A DNA stretch of 34,902 nt from Calditrichota bacterium (GCA_003818595.1 RPQV01000003.1:1-34902); one strand, 5' to 3'. Positions 26,210-34,318 are shown, counted from the stretch's first letter. A program made the numbers and translations. The notes: a model not told the origin generated them from the sequence alone.

Positions 26210-27118
26210 TTACCAATTCAAATCAAAAGCTTGGATACGGTGATTATTGGTATCAACCACAAAAAGCTGATGATTAAAAACCGCCACATCAGACGGTTCG
26301 CTGAAAGCACCCAGTTTAGCACCGGAAGAACCAAAATTGAAATAAAGATCTCCAGAGGCGTCAAAACAAAAGATTTGATCGAGGCCCGCGTCAGCGACAA
26401 AAAGCCGCTGAGCCGAATCAATGAATAAGCCTTTAGGTTTTTTCAATTGATTCAGTCCAATGTCGCGAATGTAATTGCCGAAATAGTCATAAACCAGCAC
26501 TTTCCCGGCAGCCGAATCAGATACATATATAAAATCATGAGAGTCACAAAAAATCGAAAAGGCTTCACGGATGGTTCCGCTTCCCCAGTCAAAATCACCA
26601 AAACTTAATTCAGGTTGAAAGCTGGAATTGAGTTTGACGATTTTATCGTGTTCTGCGTCAGCAATCATAAAGTCACCATGAATGCTGATAAAGAGAGAGC
26701 GCGGGAAGAAAAACTGATATCGTTCATCCCAGGAAATATCAGAACGATAACTGGACAGCCAATTCAGGTCTTTATCGTAGCGTTCGATGCGGTTGTTTTC
26801 ATAGTCGGCCACGAAAACATCGAGAGAATTATAAACGAAAACATCAGCGGGATAATGAAATTGGCCTTGACCCCAACCAAAGCCGCCGATGAAGGCGACC
26901 AGTTCTCCTTTGTTGGTGAATTTTTGCAGGCGATTATTACCTTGATCAGCAATATATAGATTTCCCTGGGCGTCGGCTGATAATGCCGTCGGAGCAATGA
27001 ACTGCCCGGGTTTGCCGCCTTCCTCGCCGAACGAAAAGCTGAATCGGGGAATTATAACGTCCTGAGCTAAAGAAAATGAATTATAAAAGAAACAGAAGAG
27101 CCATAATAAACGTTTCAT
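26210..27118 (-). CDS. exported NHL-repeat beta-propeller protein
   Basis: The 302-residue product starts at ATG 27118 (AAAGG 9 bp upstream) with a signal peptide (MKRLLWLFCFFYNSFSLAQ). The mature part is about six NHL-like repeats, each containing forms of LYIADQGNNRLQKF: VADYENNRIERYD, IADAEHDKIVKLN, VSDSAAGKVLVYD, VADAGLDQIFCFD and VDTNNHRIQAFD. This should fold as a six-bladed propeller. NHL propellers bind proteins, RNA or glycans, or act as lyases; no catalytic signature is visible, so a binding role in the periplasm or at the outer membrane is likelier. It sits 16 bp before the giant barrel gene, suggesting a shared assembly or partner function. Confidence 0.85.
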   Translation of the reverse strand: MKRLLWLFCFFYNSFSLAQDVIIPRFSFSFGEEGGKPGQFIAPTALSADAQGNLYIADQGNNRLQKFTNKGELVAFIGGFGWGQGQFHYPADVFVYNSLDVFVADYENNRIERYDKDLNWLSSYRSDISWDERYQFFFPRSLFISIHGDFMIADAEHDKIVKLNSSFQPELSFGDFDWGSGTIREAFSIFCDSHDFIYVSDSAAGKVLVYDYFGNYIRDIGLNQLKKPKGLFIDSAQRLFVADAGLDQIFCFDASGDLYFNFGSSGAKLGAFSEPSDVAVFNHQLFVVDTNNHRIQAFDLNW

Positions 27119-27136
27119 GGTTATCAACCTTTTGAA

Positions 27137-27178
27137 AGAAGATGCAATGCAGGGGGAGAGCGGCTCCCATCATCTTCT
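27137..27178 (-). promoter_or_regulatory. nested hairpin between two leftward genes
   Basis: An 8-bp perfect outer stem (AGAAGATG 27137-27144 with CATCTTCT 27171-27178) encloses a 5-bp inner stem (GGGAG 27154-27158 with CTCCC 27164-27168, loop 5). On the leftward transcript it covers the stop codon of the unknown membrane gene and ends 19 bp before the NHL start. No T-run follows, so an RNA-stability or translation element fits better than a terminator. Confidence 0.4.
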
Positions 27179-27661
27179 TCTGCTTTTCAACATTATGCGT
27201 TCATCAGGATAAACGACCCTATGGTAGCTGCGGTTCATATTTTTGCATTTTCGCCAACGTTCATATGCTTCGATCACGTCATTATCGTTTCGGGATAACT
27301 CCTGGATGCGCAGGTTGGACAATTTTAATCCATTCGAAGCTTTTTCATCCATAAGGATACGGTCCAAGAGAAAAAATTGGCGCGGTGAAAGATTTGCCTT
27401 GATGAATGTATTGTTATTAGGATCAGTGTCGTAAAAATAATCCATTTGTGTATTTTGGGAACGAAAACAGTAATTACGCACAAATTTTTTCACTTCGGCC
27501 CGCTTATAGAATGTGAATGCAGCCAGCGCGAGTAGAACCAGATAGAGCATGAAATTTTGAGGCTTATTCTTTAGAAATTTGCTAACATAATAGAGGATCA
27601 CCACAAAGACAGCAGCAAGAAGAATGAAGCATGTAGGATTGAGTGATTTCAACATTGACAT
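27170..27661 (-). CDS. unknown protein with N-terminal membrane hairpin
   Basis: I do not recognise this family. The 163-residue product begins at ATG 27661, with AGGTGG 4 bp upstream; the longer reading from 27733 would run into the divergent gene. Two hydrophobic helices (CFILLAAVFVVILYYVSKFL and MLYLVLLALAAFTFY) are followed by a ~100-residue soluble tail rich in charged and polar residues, ending KSRRR. It is likely an inner-membrane protein with a cytoplasmic or periplasmic tail. It is the first leftward gene at the strand switch and lies upstream of the NHL gene. Confidence 0.65.
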   Translation of the reverse strand: MSMLKSLNPTCFILLAAVFVVILYYVSKFLKNKPQNFMLYLVLLALAAFTFYKRAEVKKFVRNYCFRSQNTQMDYFYDTDPNNNTFIKANLSPRQFFLLDRILMDEKASNGLKLSNLRIQELSRNDNDVIEAYERWRKCKNMNRSYHRVVYPDERIMLKSRRR

Positions 27662-27721
27662 ATTACCACCTGATCTATTGATGGAGTCATAATAAATTAC
27701 GTTCAAATTTACTGCAATTAT

Positions 27722-28261
27722 ATGAAAAAGCAAAAAAAAACTATTAATTCCAAAGTAATATTGAAATTAAAACAGTTTATCAAGCCGCTGTTATTTCTCT
27801 TTATTATTGTGCTGTTTCCGATTTTAAATTGTTCCTATTACGTTGTTCAGCAAAAGCCGGAGAGTATACTATACTCTGACCATTTATCAGCAGTGGAAAC
27901 AGAGAAATTAAAAGCGGAAATTGTCAAATATTACAAGACTCCCTATGTTTGGGGAGGAAATAGCTTTGGCGGTATCGATTGCTCAGGATTGGTATCGGTT
28001 ATTTATCAACAGGCCCTCGGCGTCGACTTGCCGCATAATGTTTTAGAGATTTATCGAATGACAAAACCAATTTCGATGAATAAAGCGCAATTTGGTGATT
28101 TTGTATTTTATGGACGAGGAAAACCCTCGCATGTGGGTATTTATATTATCGACGGCTATTTCATTCACGCAACAACAACCCGTGGTGTAATTTTATCCAA
28201 AATGTCCGAGAAATATTATCGACGTCAATTTATGGGTGTTCATAGACTAATTAGATACTAA
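27722..28261 (+). CDS. NlpC/P60 (C40) peptidase, probable lipoprotein
   Basis: The 179-residue product has a long basic N-terminus, a hydrophobic segment (PLLFLFIIVLFPILN) and Cys37 in a lipobox-like ILNC; Asn before Cys is atypical. The NlpC/P60 domain follows: YVWGGNSFGGIDCSGL with nucleophile Cys87, HVGIYI with His137, and a third polar residue in YFIHATT (His149). Such enzymes cleave gamma-D-glutamyl-diaminopimelate bonds in peptidoglycan stems. No good ribosome-binding site precedes ATG 27722. It is divergent from the unknown membrane gene, with 60 bp between starts, and lies where dnaA would stand in many genomes, upstream of rpmH. Confidence 0.87.
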   Translation: MKKQKKTINSKVILKLKQFIKPLLFLFIIVLFPILNCSYYVVQQKPESILYSDHLSAVETEKLKAEIVKYYKTPYVWGGNSFGGIDCSGLVSVIYQQALGVDLPHNVLEIYRMTKPISMNKAQFGDFVFYGRGKPSHVGIYIIDGYFIHATTTRGVILSKMSEKYYRRQFMGVHRLIRY

Positions 28262-28371
28262 ATATTGATAACATTTTACTTACATGATCAATCGAAACGT
28301 AAAAGAGCTTGATTTTCATCGTTAAAATATTTAAATTTTTGATCTTTAAAACAATAATACGGAGAATGATA

Positions 28372-28515
28372 ATGAAAAGAACATTTCAACCCAGCAAGAG
28401 AAAACGCGTCAACAAGCATGGTTTTCGCGAAAGGATGGCTACAAAAAATGGACGGATGGTGTTAAAACGCCGCCGCGCCAAAGGACGAAAGAAATTATCT
28501 GTAAGCGATGAATAA
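28372..28515 (+). CDS. rpmH: 50S ribosomal protein L34
   Basis: The 47-residue product MKRTFQPSKRKRVNKHGFRE... is unmistakable L34, with the usual RMATKNGRMVLKRRRAKGR core and a short acidic tail (SVSDE). The ATG at 28372 follows GGAG by 7 bp; the 21-codon extension upstream is spurious. It precedes rnpA by 6 bp, the near-universal pairing. The 110-bp AT-rich gap upstream (28262-28371) should hold its promoter; TTGATT at 28310 and TAAATT 17 bp later are weak candidates. No DnaA boxes are visible in that gap. Confidence 0.97.
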   Translation: MKRTFQPSKRKRVNKHGFRERMATKNGRMVLKRRRAKGRKKLSVSDE

Positions 28516-28521
28516 ATTAGA

Positions 28522-28869
28522 TTGAGTCCATACAATCTACCCAAAAAAATCATTCTTAAAACGAATATTGAATTTAGTGACACTATTCATCACGGAAGGT
28601 GTTTCAGGAATGACTATTTTACGATCTTCTGTTCGCGTGCAGACGAGTTGAGAATTGGATTCACAGTCAAAAATGATATCGCCTCAAAACCCCAACGAAA
28701 CTTTTTAAAACGAAGAATGCGCGAAATTTTCAGATTGTGTTTTCGAAACTATCGTCTGCCGGCAGAAATCGTGATGATCGCCCAAAGATCGGTTGAAACG
28801 GCCGATTTTACGCAATTGGAGCAGACCCTAAACCATACCTTGAACCAAATCGAAAAATGGTTAAATTGA
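28522..28869 (+). CDS. rnpA: ribonuclease P protein component
   Basis: The 115-residue product carries the RnpA signature RNFLKRRMREIFR near residues 59-71 and the family pattern of an N-terminal LPKK, a central IGFTV strand and a C-terminal helix. It is the protein cofactor of the ribozyme that trims tRNA 5' ends. The start is TTG at 28522, 6 bp after the rpmH stop and in the same frame as rpmH; no in-frame ATG is available before the conserved LPKK. No clear ribosome-binding site is seen, so expression probably depends on coupling to rpmH. The N-terminal conserved aromatic residue of most RnpA (FPKE) is Leu here. Confidence 0.92.
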   Translation: MSPYNLPKKIILKTNIEFSDTIHHGRCFRNDYFTIFCSRADELRIGFTVKNDIASKPQRNFLKRRMREIFRLCFRNYRLPAEIVMIAQRSVETADFTQLEQTLNHTLNQIEKWLN

Positions 28870-28889
28870 AATCAGAGTGACGGCATCAT

Positions 28890-29144
28890 TTGTTTTTTCA
28901 TAAAGCAAAACAAACCATTCAACTGGCTGATCACACTATCGGAAAGATATTGATCGTATTCGTACGATTCTATCAACTCGTTCTTTCCCCACTATTTGCA
29001 AAATCATGTCGTTTTCATCCCTCTTGTTCAGCCTATTGCATCCAGGCCATAACGAAATACGGGGCGCTGAAAGGATTGCTCAAGGCGGGATGGAGAATTC
29101 TCAGATGTAATCCTCTTTCACCCGGAGGCTATGACCCTGTTTAA
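28890..29144 (+). CDS. yidD: membrane protein insertion efficiency factor YidD
   Basis: The 84-residue product contains VRFYQLVLSPLFAKSCRFHPSCS-type core with the three conserved Cys (SCRFHPSCSAYC), GLLKAGWRILRCNPLSPGGYDPV at the C-terminus, all diagnostic of YidD, which assists Sec/YidC insertion at the inner face of the membrane. No in-frame ATG precedes the core; TTG at 28890 is used, and TTG 28950 is the alternative that would give the usual short N-terminus. It sits between rnpA and yidC as usual. Confidence 0.92.
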   Translation: MFFHKAKQTIQLADHTIGKILIVFVRFYQLVLSPLFAKSCRFHPSCSAYCIQAITKYGALKGLLKAGWRILRCNPLSPGGYDPV

Positions 29145-29158
29145 AAAAAGAGATATTT

Positions 29159-30931
29159 ATGGATTTTGACAAAAGGACCATCTTTGCTTTTGTACTCATT
29201 GGATTGATTCTCATTCTGATCAATACCGGATTTTATCAAAAAATAGTCGATCCGAAAGGATACGAACAGCGACAACTGCAACGCACGCAAAGAGTGGAGC
29301 AAGGCGCTGTTGAACCGCGCGGACCGGCGATCCAACCCCGGGAATCCTCTCCTGCCATAGAGAATAGTGACCAAGATTTTAGCCCGGTCAAAAAGACTCC
29401 TGGTATCGAGGTTCCCGATTCACTGGGTGAGAAAAAGATCACTATCCAAACAAGCCTCTATAAAGCGACAATGACTTCCAAGGGCGCCACGATATTGCAG
29501 TGGAGTCTGCTCAACTATCTTGGCACCGACAAAGAACCGGTAGAATTATTTACCGAGAATTCCTACAACAATCTCGTTGTCGGATTCAATACCAAAGCCG
29601 GCGACAGCCTGACCACCGGGGATTATCATTTTATGGTCGACTCTCCTGAAGAGATCAAATTGTCCGCTCAACAGGAATTTGTCCTCAAATTTACGCTTCC
29701 TTTGGGTGAAAATCGTGAGATTGAAAAAATATACACCTTTCGTGATGGAACCTATGACGTTTCTCTGTTAATTAATTTCAAAAATCTCAATCAGTTAATC
29801 GATGATAAGCAATATTATCTGCTCGCTCCAAACGGCCTTGCCTCAACTGAAAAGAACATGAAAGACGAAATGACCTATACCAAAGCCGGAACGTCTGCAG
29901 GCGGTGAGACCAAAAAAGATTACAAGGCTGATGACAAGGCGAAAAAAGTGGCTGCCGACTTGGACTGGGTTGCGGTAAGAAACAAGTACTTTGCCTTTTA
30001 TATTTTACCCAGAAATCGAAACAGCCAATATGCCGAAATATTAGGTACGCAAATTGCGCAAAACCGCACCGATAAAGTGAAATGGAAAAAATACAGCCTC
30101 AAACTGGCCATGCCCTTTTTGGGTGAAAGCAATGTCAAGGATGAATACACCCTCTTTATTGGACCCATGGAATATGGACTGCTCAAATCCTATAAAAAGG
30201 ATATGCAGGATTTTTTGGATATGGGTGCAAAAATTATTAAACCCTTCAGCATCGCTATTTTGATTACCTTCAAATGGATGCATACCTTCATTTCCAATTA
30301 TGGCGTGATCCTGCTGATCTTCTCTTTGCTCATCAAGGTTTTAACCTACCCGCTCACATTGAAGAGCTATGAATCGATGCAGAAAATGCAGACGCTGCAG
30401 CCTAAATTGAAGGAACTGCAGGATAAGTATCGCAGCGATCCGCAAAAGCTCAACCAAATGACCATGACGCTCTATAAAGAGCAGGGCGTCAATCCCATGG
30501 GCGGCTGCCTGCCGATGCTGCTGCAGATGCCCCTGCTGTTTGGTTTGTTCATCGTCTTCAGAACAACCATTGATTTGCGCGGTCAGGGATTTATCTGGTG
30601 GATCAATGATCTTTCGGCGCCGGATACTATTTTCACCTTTCCGGGAAATTTTGCATTGCCCATTTACGGAAACACCGTCAATATTTTGCCGATTTTAATG
30701 GGCGTCACCATGTTCATTCAGCAAAAGATGTCGATCACTGATCCGAAACAGAAATTCATGATCTATTTTATGCCCATCTTTTTTACGCTCTTGTTCAATA
30801 GCTTTCCCTCGGGATTAAATCTATATTATGCTCTCTTTAACATTCTGTCGATTGTACAGCAAAAGTATTTGACGCCCAAGAAACCTGAAACGGCCCTGGC
30901 GACAACCAGCAAAAGAAAACGACGCATCTAG
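29159..30931 (+). CDS. yidC: membrane protein insertase YidC
   Basis: The 590-residue product has an N-terminal helix (IFAFVLIGLILILI), a large periplasmic domain of Gram-negative type (about residues 30-340), and the conserved insertase core: YGVILLIFSLLIKVLTYPLT, SMQKMQTLQPKLKEL, NPMGGCLPMLLQMPLLFGLF and the closing helices IYFMPIFFTLLFNSFPSGLNL. The C-terminus is basic (TSKRKRRI). It inserts inner-membrane proteins alone or with Sec. ATG 29159 lies 14 bp after the yidD stop. A terminator-like hairpin follows 23 bp after its stop. Confidence 0.96.
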   Translation: MDFDKRTIFAFVLIGLILILINTGFYQKIVDPKGYEQRQLQRTQRVEQGAVEPRGPAIQPRESSPAIENSDQDFSPVKKTPGIEVPDSLGEKKITIQTSLYKATMTSKGATILQWSLLNYLGTDKEPVELFTENSYNNLVVGFNTKAGDSLTTGDYHFMVDSPEEIKLSAQQEFVLKFTLPLGENREIEKIYTFRDGTYDVSLLINFKNLNQLIDDKQYYLLAPNGLASTEKNMKDEMTYTKAGTSAGGETKKDYKADDKAKKVAADLDWVAVRNKYFAFYILPRNRNSQYAEILGTQIAQNRTDKVKWKKYSLKLAMPFLGESNVKDEYTLFIGPMEYGLLKSYKKDMQDFLDMGAKIIKPFSIAILITFKWMHTFISNYGVILLIFSLLIKVLTYPLTLKSYESMQKMQTLQPKLKELQDKYRSDPQKLNQMTMTLYKEQGVNPMGGCLPMLLQMPLLFGLFIVFRTTIDLRGQGFIWWINDLSAPDTIFTFPGNFALPIYGNTVNILPILMGVTMFIQQKMSITDPKQKFMIYFMPIFFTLLFNSFPSGLNLYYALFNILSIVQQKYLTPKKPETALATTSKRKRRI

Positions 30932-30954
30932 TCTCGATTGACATGCAAACATCA

Positions 30955-30990
30955 CCCCGTCCGTTTTATAAAGCGGCGGGGTTTTTATTT
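30955..30990 (+). terminator. terminator-like hairpin between yidC and mnmE
   Basis: CCCCGTC (30955-30961) pairs with GGCGGGG (30975-30981), seven pairs including one G-T, with a loop of about 13 bases, then TTTTTATTTT (30982-30991). This is a standard intrinsic-terminator layout. It ends 6 bp before the mnmE start codon, so it may terminate most yidC transcripts and leave mnmE to read-through or to an internal promoter. Confidence 0.65.
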
Positions 30991-30996
30991 TAAGGT

Positions 30997-32373
30997 ATGG
31001 AAACAGATACCATCACAGCCATAGCGACGCCTGCCGGAAAAGGGGCAATCTCCGTGATCAGAGTGAGCGGAGATCGAGCGTTTACGACGGTCGAAGATTT
31101 TTTTGACGGCAAAAAAGCTGTTCAAGACATGAAACCGAACAGCACCGCTGTCGGCCTGTTCAAGCCGGATAAATCGCAGTCGGCGTTCATCGATCAGGTC
31201 ATCCTCACCAAATATGTCAAACCCCGCTCCTATACCGGCGAAGACCTCATTGAGATCAGCTGCCACGGCAGTGTTTATATCGTACAGGAAATATTAAATC
31301 TTTTGCTGAGCGGAGGCATACGCCTGGCTGAAGCGGGAGAATTTACCAAACGAGCCTTCCTGAACGGCAAGATGGACTTGACTCAGGCGGAATCGGTCGC
31401 CGATATCATCAATGCTCAAACACAAAAGAGCCTGGAATATGCCCAGGCGCAGGCGAATGGAAGTCTGTACAGTGATCTGGCTGCTATCAGAGAGATATTG
31501 AAAAAGCACCTGATCATGCTGGAAATCGAACTCGACTTTTCCGATGAAGACGTGGAGAAGCAAGATCGATCGCAAATCATGGAGGGTCTGAACCGGCTGG
31601 AAGAGGAAATGAATCGCCTGGTCAGCACCTTTCATTTCGGCAAATTGATCAGAGAAGGCATGCATTTGGTTCTTACCGGTAAACCGAACGTTGGAAAATC
31701 GAGCATTTTAAATCGTTTCTTAAATGAAGATCGCGCCATTGTTTCTGAAATTCCTGGCACGACGCGGGACACCATCGAAGAGTCGCTGACCATTGACGGA
31801 TATCTGTTCAAAATATCCGACACTGCCGGCTTAAGGTCAAGCCAGGACCGGCTGGAGATCTCAGGTGTGGAAAGAACCAAGAAGCAAATCCAAATGGCGG
31901 ATTTCATTTTATTCGTCATTGATGGACATAAAAAATTGACCGTTGAGGACTATGAGAGCCTCTCCGCGGTTCGTCAATTAAGTCGGCATAAGAAAGCGCT
32001 GCTCATCAATAAGGCGGATTTAAAATCCGCCGATATTGATCCGGATTTTAAAACATCCTTCGACCGCTGCGTCGCGGTCTCGGCCAGGACGGGAATGGGT
32101 TTCGAAGCATTGCGTAAACTTTTGGTTGAAGAAATCGAGAACGATCAGGTTCAACATTCAGCGGTGATCAATCGAGTCCGACATCTCGATGTCTTGAAGA
32201 GGACGCAGCAATACATTGATCATGCGCGCGAATCTTTGACCAGGGGATTCAGTGCGGAATTCATCGCTTTCGACATCAGAGCCGCCCTCAATACCGTCGG
32301 AGAATTGATCGGCGAGGTTTCTTCCAACGATATTTTGAATGAAATCTTTTCCGCATTCTGCATTGGCAAGTGA
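30997..32373 (+). CDS. mnmE: tRNA modification GTPase MnmE
   Basis: The 458-residue product has the N-terminal folate-binding domain (DTITAIATPAGKGAISVIRVSG), a helical domain, and an inserted Ras-like G domain with GKPNVGKSS (G1), the TT of IPGTTRDTIEE (G2), DTAGLR (G3) and NKAD (G4). It ends in the invariant FCIGK with catalytic Cys455. With MnmG it builds the 5-(carboxymethyl)aminomethyl group on wobble uridine 34 of certain tRNAs. The ATG is fixed by the conserved opening DTI. Only AAGG, one base from the ATG, resembles a ribosome-binding site, and a hairpin lies just upstream. mnmG follows after 35 bp. Confidence 0.97.
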   Translation: METDTITAIATPAGKGAISVIRVSGDRAFTTVEDFFDGKKAVQDMKPNSTAVGLFKPDKSQSAFIDQVILTKYVKPRSYTGEDLIEISCHGSVYIVQEILNLLLSGGIRLAEAGEFTKRAFLNGKMDLTQAESVADIINAQTQKSLEYAQAQANGSLYSDLAAIREILKKHLIMLEIELDFSDEDVEKQDRSQIMEGLNRLEEEMNRLVSTFHFGKLIREGMHLVLTGKPNVGKSSILNRFLNEDRAIVSEIPGTTRDTIEESLTIDGYLFKISDTAGLRSSQDRLEISGVERTKKQIQMADFILFVIDGHKKLTVEDYESLSAVRQLSRHKKALLINKADLKSADIDPDFKTSFDRCVAVSARTGMGFEALRKLLVEEIENDQVQHSAVINRVRHLDVLKRTQQYIDHARESLTRGFSAEFIAFDIRAALNTVGELIGEVSSNDILNEIFSAFCIGK

Positions 32374-32374
32374 G

Positions 32375-32390
32375 TGTTTCACGTGGAACG
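32375..32390. promoter_or_regulatory. parS-like ParB-binding site in the mnmE-mnmG gap
   Basis: The minus strand reads CGTTCCACGTGAAACA, one mismatch (first base) from the parS consensus TGTTNCACGTGAAACA. It begins one base after the mnmE stop and lies wholly between genes. ParB (Spo0J) nucleates at such sites for chromosome segregation. Confidence 0.8.
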
Positions 32391-32408
32391 TATTGATTGA
32401 AGAACATC

Positions 32409-34295
32409 ATGGCTGAACAGTACGATATTATTGTCATCGGCGCAGGACATGCCGGGTGCGAAGCGGCTCTCGCTTCGGCCAGAATGGGTGCACAAACTCT
32501 GCTCATCACCATGAATATTTTCAATATTGCGCAAATGTCCTGCAATCCCGCAATCGGAGGTTTGGCCAAGGGGCATCTGGTCAAAGAGCTGGACGCTCTC
32601 GGCGGACAGATGGGGATTGTCGCCGATGACACGGGCATCCAATTCAGAGTTTTGAACAAATCAAAAGGAAGAGCCGTCTGGTCTCTGCGCTCGCAGAATG
32701 ACCGCATCGAATATTCACATCGCATGCGCAACATCATTGAACAGCAGCCGCGACTGGATATACGACAACATCATGTCAAAGGGCTGTTGATCGAAAATGA
32801 TCGGGCCGTCGGCATCGTTACCGAGGTGGATACCCAATTTCTCGCCCGCGCCGTCATCCTCACTGCAGGCACATTTTTGGACGGACTCATTCATGTGGGA
32901 TTGGTTCACTTTAGCGGCGGACGGGCCGGCGAAATGGCATCGATCGGCCCCAGCCGGCAGTTGAAAGAGTTGGGATTTCATGTCGGACGTTTAAAAACCG
33001 GGACACCTCCGCGTCTTGATGGACGCACCATTGATTTTTCGCAAATGGAGGAACAGCCGGGAGATCCTGAACCCGTTCCCTTTTCTCATCATCATGAAAC
33101 ATGTGATCAAGAGCAGATGCCGTGCTACCTCACCCGCACCTCGGAACAAACCCATGATCTGCTCCGTTCCGGACTCGACAGATCTCCACTCTATACCGGC
33201 ATTATCCAGGGAATAGGTCCGCGCTACTGCCCGTCAATTGAAGATAAAATTGTCCGTTTTGCTGATAAAACCGGCCATCAGATTTTTTTAGAACCCGAAG
33301 GAAAGTCCAGCAACGAATACTATGTGAACGGCTTTGCCACCAGCCTGCCGGAAGATGTCCAGATCAAGGCCATCCGCTCCATCCCCGGGCTCGAACGGGC
33401 AAAGCTGACGCGATTGGGCTATGCGATAGAATATGATTTCTTCCCCCCGTCACAGCTTTTCCCCACCCTGGAAACCAAACGGATTCAGAATCTCTATTTT
33501 GCCGGACAGATCAATGGAACGTCCGGCTATGAAGAAGCCGCCGCGCAGGGTTTTATGGCCGCCGTCAATGCGGTGCTGAAGATGAGAGGGGAGAACCCAT
33601 TCATCCTCAGCCGCTCTGAGGCCTATATCGGGGTTTTAATTGATGATCTGGTGACCAAAGAGCTGGAAGAGCCCTATCGCATGTTTACCTCCCGCGCTGA
33701 ACATCGATTGCTGCTCAGGCAGGACAATTGCGATATTCGCCTGATGAAATACGGCCGGCAACTGGGACTCATCCCTGAAGAGATGTATCAGGACCTCATC
33801 CGGCGTCAGCAGGCGATTGCGGAAACAAAAGAGATGTTAAAGAGGTTAAAGCCAAACCTTGATGATGTGAATCCAATCCTGATGAAGATTGGTGCGTCGC
33901 CGATCGAAAGCAGTGAAAGCATCGACAGGCTTTTAAAAAGACCCGAAGTTCAGCTGACCGATTTCGCCGGCATCTATGAACAGGAGATCTTTCAGCCTCA
34001 CTGCAGCCGCTTTGGCATCAAGGTGCGCGAACAAGTTGAAATTGATATTAAATATGAAGGCTTTTTCGTCCGTCAGAATGAACAGATTCTAAAAATGAAA
34101 CAGCTTGAGGAAATGAAAATTGACCCTGATTTCAACTATCAGGAGATTACAGCCATTTCAACCGAGGGACGCGAAAAACTGCAGCGATTTAGACCATTGA
34201 CTCTTGGCCAGGCGTCCCGAATCATGGGCGTCACCCCATCCGACATTTCCATCCTGATGATTATGTTGGGACGGGATAAACGCCTGAGGCTGTGA
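32409..34295 (+). CDS. mnmG: tRNA uridine-5-carboxymethylaminomethyl modification enzyme MnmG
   Basis: The 628-residue product begins with the FAD-binding GAGHAGCEAALASARMG, followed by SCNPAIGGLAKGHLVKELDALGG and SKGRAVWSLRSQNDR, all signature MnmG (GidA) blocks. GPRYCPSIEDK and INGTSGYEEAAAQG follow, and the C-terminal helical domain that contacts MnmE is complete. It uses FAD, NADH and methylene-tetrahydrofolate with MnmE to modify tRNA wobble uridine. I use ATG 32409, preceded by GAAG; a TTG four codons earlier is possible. Both flanking gaps are occupied by parS sites. Confidence 0.97.
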   Translation: MAEQYDIIVIGAGHAGCEAALASARMGAQTLLITMNIFNIAQMSCNPAIGGLAKGHLVKELDALGGQMGIVADDTGIQFRVLNKSKGRAVWSLRSQNDRIEYSHRMRNIIEQQPRLDIRQHHVKGLLIENDRAVGIVTEVDTQFLARAVILTAGTFLDGLIHVGLVHFSGGRAGEMASIGPSRQLKELGFHVGRLKTGTPPRLDGRTIDFSQMEEQPGDPEPVPFSHHHETCDQEQMPCYLTRTSEQTHDLLRSGLDRSPLYTGIIQGIGPRYCPSIEDKIVRFADKTGHQIFLEPEGKSSNEYYVNGFATSLPEDVQIKAIRSIPGLERAKLTRLGYAIEYDFFPPSQLFPTLETKRIQNLYFAGQINGTSGYEEAAAQGFMAAVNAVLKMRGENPFILSRSEAYIGVLIDDLVTKELEEPYRMFTSRAEHRLLLRQDNCDIRLMKYGRQLGLIPEEMYQDLIRRQQAIAETKEMLKRLKPNLDDVNPILMKIGASPIESSESIDRLLKRPEVQLTDFAGIYEQEIFQPHCSRFGIKVREQVEIDIKYEGFFVRQNEQILKMKQLEEMKIDPDFNYQEITAISTEGREKLQRFRPLTLGQASRIMGVTPSDISILMIMLGRDKRLRL

Positions 34296-34296
34296 A

Positions 34297-34312
34297 TGTT
34301 CCACGTGAAACA
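34297..34312. promoter_or_regulatory. parS site (exact consensus) in the mnmG-rsmG gap
   Basis: TGTTCCACGTGAAACA matches the 16-bp bacterial parS consensus at every position. It begins one base after the mnmG stop and ends 6 bp before rsmG. In many bacteria parA and parB follow rsmG, which would place them just past the right edge. Confidence 0.9.
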
Positions 34313-34318
34313 ATAGCC

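Noticed and set aside
28262..28371. Alternative origin upstream of rpmH
   Set aside because: The gap is AT-rich but contains no TTATNCACA box or close variant cluster.
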